Shown here piece after piece: positions 29,128 through 32,440 of a stretch of DNA of 32,440 nucleotides. The notes beneath the pieces were generated by a model, which was given only the letters and a program-made list of their open reading frames with translations, had not been told where the DNA came from and searched no databases. A program made the position numbers and the translations under genes. How positions within the stretch are numbered: position 1 is the stretch's first letter; each line of letters begins with the position of its first letter. Source of the DNA: Comamonadaceae bacterium (GTDB lineage: Bacteria; Pseudomonadota; Gammaproteobacteria; Burkholderiales; Burkholderiaceae_C); NCBI GenBank assembly GCA_947449895.1, contig CANFSO010000013.1, positions 1-32,440 of the forward strand, written 5' to 3'.

Positions 29128-29496
29128 ATGCGTAAGAAATCTTCCACACCCAACCGCGGTTTTCGCGTAGCCGACCAGATCCAGCGTGATCTGACGGCGC
29201 TGATCGCGCGCGAGTTGAAAGACCCGCGGGTGGGCATGGTGACGGTGCAATCAGTCGAGGTCACCCCCGACTACGCACATGCCAAAGTGTATTTCAGCGT
29301 TCTGGTCGGAGATCCGAAAGAGTGTGAAGAAGCCTTGAACCAAGCCGCAGGTTTTCTGCGCAATGGCTTGTTCAAGAAGCTGATGATCCACACCGTGCCA
29401 ACACTGCATTTCTTGTTCGACCGAACCACAGAAAGTGCTTCTGACATGAATGCCTTGATAGCCAAGGCTGTTGCCTCCCGCGCTCAAGACGACTGA
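29128..29496 (+). CDS. rbfA: 30S ribosome-binding factor A
   Basis: '[50 protein letters not shown]'. Confidence 0.96.
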   Translation: MRKKSSTPNRGFRVADQIQRDLTALIARELKDPRVGMVTVQSVEVTPDYAHAKVYFSVLVGDPKECEEALNQAAGFLRNGLFKKLMIHTVPTLHFLFDRTTESASDMNALIAKAVASRAQDD

Positions 29497-29513
29497 TCCA
29501 GCGCCGTTGCCCT

Positions 29514-29578
29514 TTGACAGGTTCGGGGTTAACGGTGCTAGCCAGCGAGCAGACAAATTTGCTCGCCGAGCCTGTCGA
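29514..29578. repeat. Nested inverted repeat / degenerate intergenic repeat between rbfA and truB
   Basis: Outer arms TTGACAGGTTCGG (29514-29526) / CCGAGCCTGTCGA (29566-29578), inner GCGAGCA (29545-29551) / TGCTCGC (29560-29566). Confidence 0.65.
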
Positions 29579-29583
29579 TATAT

Positions 29584-30657
29584 ATGACGCAAACATCCAG
29601 TCCCCGCCAGAAAATTCAGCGACGTCCCGTGCATGGCGTGCTGCTGCTCGACAAACCGATAGGTCTGTCGAGTAATCAGGCCTTGCAAAAGGCCAAGTGG
29701 CTGATGCGCGCTGAAAAAGCCGGCCATACTGGCACGCTCGATCCGCTGGCGACGGGCGTTTTGCCGCTATGTTTTGGTGCGGCTACCAAGTTCAGTCAGA
29801 TGCAGCTGGAAGCAGACAAAACCTATGAAGCGGTCTTGCTGCTGGGCCAAAAAACGACCACGGCAGATGCCGAAGGCGAGGTCATTGAAACCCGTGACGT
29901 GCCTGAGATCACTGCTGAGTTGCTTGAAAAATTGACTGCACAGTTCAGCGGTCCGCAGGCCCAAATTCCCCCCATGTATTCGGCGCTTAAAAAAGACGGC
30001 AAGGCACTTTACGAATACGCCCGTGCGGGCCAAGTAGTCGAGCGCGAGCCGCGGCATATCGTGATTCATGAGATGCAGATGGCCGTCGCCCATGATGAAC
30101 GGGCGCCTGCCGCCATACGCATCATCGTGCGTTGCAGCAAGGGCACCTACATCCGCACGCTCGGTGAAGACATCGGCGAAGCCATTGGTTGCGGCGCGCA
30201 CCTCGGCTTTTTGCGTCGCATTGAAACCGGTGGTTACTTGGCCAGTCACTGCGTCAGCTTGAGCGCGCTTGAAACCATGAGCGAAGCCGATCGTGATGCT
30301 TGCCTGTTGCCGCCGCAGTCGTTGGTGTCTGCCGCGCCGTCGGTCAGCTTAGATGCTGATAACGCCGGTCGATTTTTAAGTGGTCTGCCTCGCCGTGGCG
30401 AAGCCGGTCAATGGGGTCCGCAGATTGCCGAGAACCAGCCCTTGGTGCAGGTTTTTGGTAACGACCCTTACGCATTTTTAGGCACGGCCCACGTGACCGA
30501 CAACGAGTTGATTCCTGAGCGTTTGCTCAGCCCCATTGAAGTACAGGACATGCTGAAGAGCGCCGCCATTGGCAGCGCAACTGCAGCATCGGCTGGTCCA
30601 GCGCTTCATTCCGATGAGCCCCCCAGCCTTGACTTGATGTCACACCAGACCGTCTAG
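29584..30657 (+). CDS. truB: tRNA pseudouridine(55) synthase TruB
   Basis: 'RRPVHGVLLLDKPIGLSSNQALQKAKWLMRAEKAGHTGTLDPLATGVLPLCFGAATKFSQ'. Confidence 0.97.
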   Translation: MTQTSSPRQKIQRRPVHGVLLLDKPIGLSSNQALQKAKWLMRAEKAGHTGTLDPLATGVLPLCFGAATKFSQMQLEADKTYEAVLLLGQKTTTADAEGEVIETRDVPEITAELLEKLTAQFSGPQAQIPPMYSALKKDGKALYEYARAGQVVEREPRHIVIHEMQMAVAHDERAPAAIRIIVRCSKGTYIRTLGEDIGEAIGCGAHLGFLRRIETGGYLASHCVSLSALETMSEADRDACLLPPQSLVSAAPSVSLDADNAGRFLSGLPRRGEAGQWGPQIAENQPLVQVFGNDPYAFLGTAHVTDNELIPERLLSPIEVQDMLKSAAIGSATAASAGPALHSDEPPSLDLMSHQTV

Positions 30658-30689
30658 TCAAAAAGTTTTGAAGTTTTAGAAAGCCCACC

Positions 30690-32440
30690 ATGAGTCATAA
30701 ACAGATCCGTAACATCGCCATCATCGCCCACGTTGACCATGGTAAGACCACCATGGTTGACCAATTGCTGCGTCAGTCCGGCACCTTCGCCGAACACGAA
30801 AAAGTCGTGGACACCGTGATGGACAACAACGCCATTGAAAAAGAACGTGGCATCACGATTCTGGCCAAAAACTGCGCCGTGACCTGGAAGGGCACGCACA
30901 TCAATATCGTTGACACCCCAGGCCACGCTGACTTCGGTGGTGAAGTCGAACGCGCTTTGTCAATGGTTGACGGTGTCGTGTTGCTGATTGACGCGCAAGA
31001 AGGCCCGATGCCACAAACGCGTTTCGTCACTAAAAAGGCATTGGCTCTAGGCCTGAAGCCAATCTTGGTGGTGAACAAAGTTGACAAGCCAGGCGCACGT
31101 CCTGACTTCGTCGTTAACGCTGCTTTTGATCTGTTCGACAAACTCGGTGCGACCGACGAACAATTGGATTTCCCAGTCGTCTACGCCTCCGGCATCAACG
31201 GCTGGTCGTCGATGGAAGAGGGCGCACCCGGTGAGCAGTGGGGCCCAGACATGTCGGCTCTGTTCGACACCGTGCTGAAGCACGTGCCAGCGCAATCTGG
31301 CGACCCAGCTGCGCCACTGCAGCTGCAAATTTCCGCACTTGACTTCTCGACATTCGTTGGTCGTATTGGTGTTGGCCGTATCAAGCAGGGCACGATCAAG
31401 CCAATGATGGACGTCGTTGTCATGGAAGGCCCGGACGGCAAAGCCATCAAAGGCCGTATCAATCAAGTGCTGACGTTCCAAGGCTTGGAGCGTGTGCAAG
31501 CCACTGAAGCTGGCCCAGGCGAAATTGTGCTGATCAACGGCATCAATGACATCGGTATCGGCGTGACCATCACCGACCCGGTGACCCCGATGCCGCTGCC
31601 TATGCTCAAAGTCGATGAGCCAACACTGACCATGAACTTCTGCGTCAACACCAGCCCATTGGCCGGCCGCGAAGGCAAGTACGTCACCAGCCGTCAAATC
31701 TGGGACCGCCTGCAAAAAGAACTGCAACACAACGTCGCTTTGCGCGTGAAAGAAACCGACGAAGAAGGTATCTTCGAAGTCATGGGTCGAGGCGAATTGC
31801 ACCTGACTATCTTGTTGGAAAACATGCGCCGTGAAGGCTTCGAAATGGCTGTTTCGAAGCCACGCGTGGTGATCAAAGAAGTCAACGGCGAGAAGTGGGA
31901 GCCTATCGAGCTGGTCACCGCTGACATCGAAGAAACCCACCAAGGTGGCGTGATGCAAGCCCTGGGCGAGCGCAAGGGCGACTTGGTCAACATGGAATCT
32001 GACGGCCGTGGTCGCGTTCGTTTGGAATACCGCATTCCGGCTCGTGGCCTGATCGGTTTCACCAACGAATTCCTGAACTTGACGCGCGGCTCTGGCTTGA
32101 TCGCCAACATTTTTGACTGCTACGAACCGCACAAAGGCGACATCGGTGGCCGTAAAAATGGTGTGCTGATTTCCATGGACGCTGGTGAAATTTTCACCTA
32201 CGCACTGGGCAAACTGGACGACCGTGGTCGTATGTTCGTCAAGGCGAACGACCCTGTATACGAAGGCATGATTGTCGGTATCCACAGTCGTGACAACGAT
32301 CTGGTGGTGAACGCCACGCGTACCAAGCAGCTGACTAACTTCCGTGTGTCAGGCAAAGAAGACGCGATCAAAATCACGCCACCGATTGAATGCACACTGG
32401 AATACGGCGTTGAGTTCATTGAGGATGACGAATTGGTTGA
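30690..32440 (+). CDS. typA: Translational GTPase TypA/BipA (3' truncated by window edge)
   Basis: 'MSHKQIRNIAIIAHVDHGKTTMVDQLLRQSGTF...IEKERGITILAKNCAVTWKG'; open to end of window, not listed in the ORF track because no stop is reached. Confidence 0.97.
   Translation, partial: MSHKQIRNIAIIAHVDHGKTTMVDQLLRQSGTFAEHEKVVDTVMDNNAIEKERGITILAKNCAVTWKGTHINIVDTPGHADFGGEVERALSMVDGVVLLIDAQEGPMPQTRFVTKKALALGLKPILVVNKVDKPGARPDFVVNAAFDLFDKLGATDEQLDFPVVYASGINGWSSMEEGAPGEQWGPDMSALFDTVLKHVPAQSGDPAAPLQLQISALDFSTFVGRIGVGRIKQGTIKPMMDVVVMEGPDGKAIKGRINQVLTFQGLERVQATEAGPGEIVLINGINDIGIGVTITDPVTPMPLPMLKVDEPTLTMNFCVNTSPLAGREGKYVTSRQIWDRLQKELQHNVALRVKETDEEGIFEVMGRGELHLTILLENMRREGFEMAVSKPRVVIKEVNGEKWEPIELVTADIEETHQGGVMQALGERKGDLVNMESDGRGRVRLEYRIPARGLIGFTNEFLNLTRGSGLIANIFDCYEPHKGDIGGRKNGVLISMDAGEIFTYALGKLDDRGRMFVKANDPVYEGMIVGIHSRDNDLVVNATRTKQLTNFRVSGKEDAIKITPPIECTLEYGVEFIEDDELV

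Noticed and set aside
31047-32285. 412-aa minus-strand ORF antisense to typA
   Set aside because: The plus strand encodes TypA throughout with clear GTPase motifs; the antisense product is His/Gln/Phe-rich without domains, an artefact.
1-32440. CRISPR arrays, prophage or toxin-antitoxin modules
   Set aside because: No regularly spaced repeats, no phage structural genes and no TA-like gene pairs seen on either strand.

Overview
Betaproteobacterial chromosome segment, Comamonadaceae/Burkholderiales-like by gene content and synteny. Most of it is housekeeping DNA: pal(partial)-cpoB-yeeE/yedE-tcdA-tRNA-Lys; tRNA-Ser-DUF2237-SPFH/NfeD; an Orn/Lys/Arg decarboxylase; a signal-peptide-bearing ATP-dependent DNA ligase; fabI; yejABEF; rimP-nusA-infB-rbfA-truB-typA(partial). 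The exception is an accessory catabolic cluster at about 3437-11827, between tRNA-Lys and tRNA-Ser. Its gene order is tphR(IclR)<- ->tphC(TctC-type SBP)-tphA2-tphA3-tphB-tphA1, which matches the terephthalate (PET/plasticizer monomer) 1,2-dioxygenase operon. Two further co-directional genes follow: a ThDP-dependent decarboxylase/acetolactate-synthase-like enzyme and a second TctC-type binding protein. These two do not belong to the canonical tph operon and are the least explained part of the window. Other items include an inverted repeat in the tphR/tphC intergenic region, a REP-like GC palindrome that falsely extends the yejE ORF, a hairpin over the yeeE start codon, a palindromic repeat between rbfA and truB, and an attenuator-like hairpin upstream of rimP. 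All assignments come from reading translations and motifs. No database search was run.
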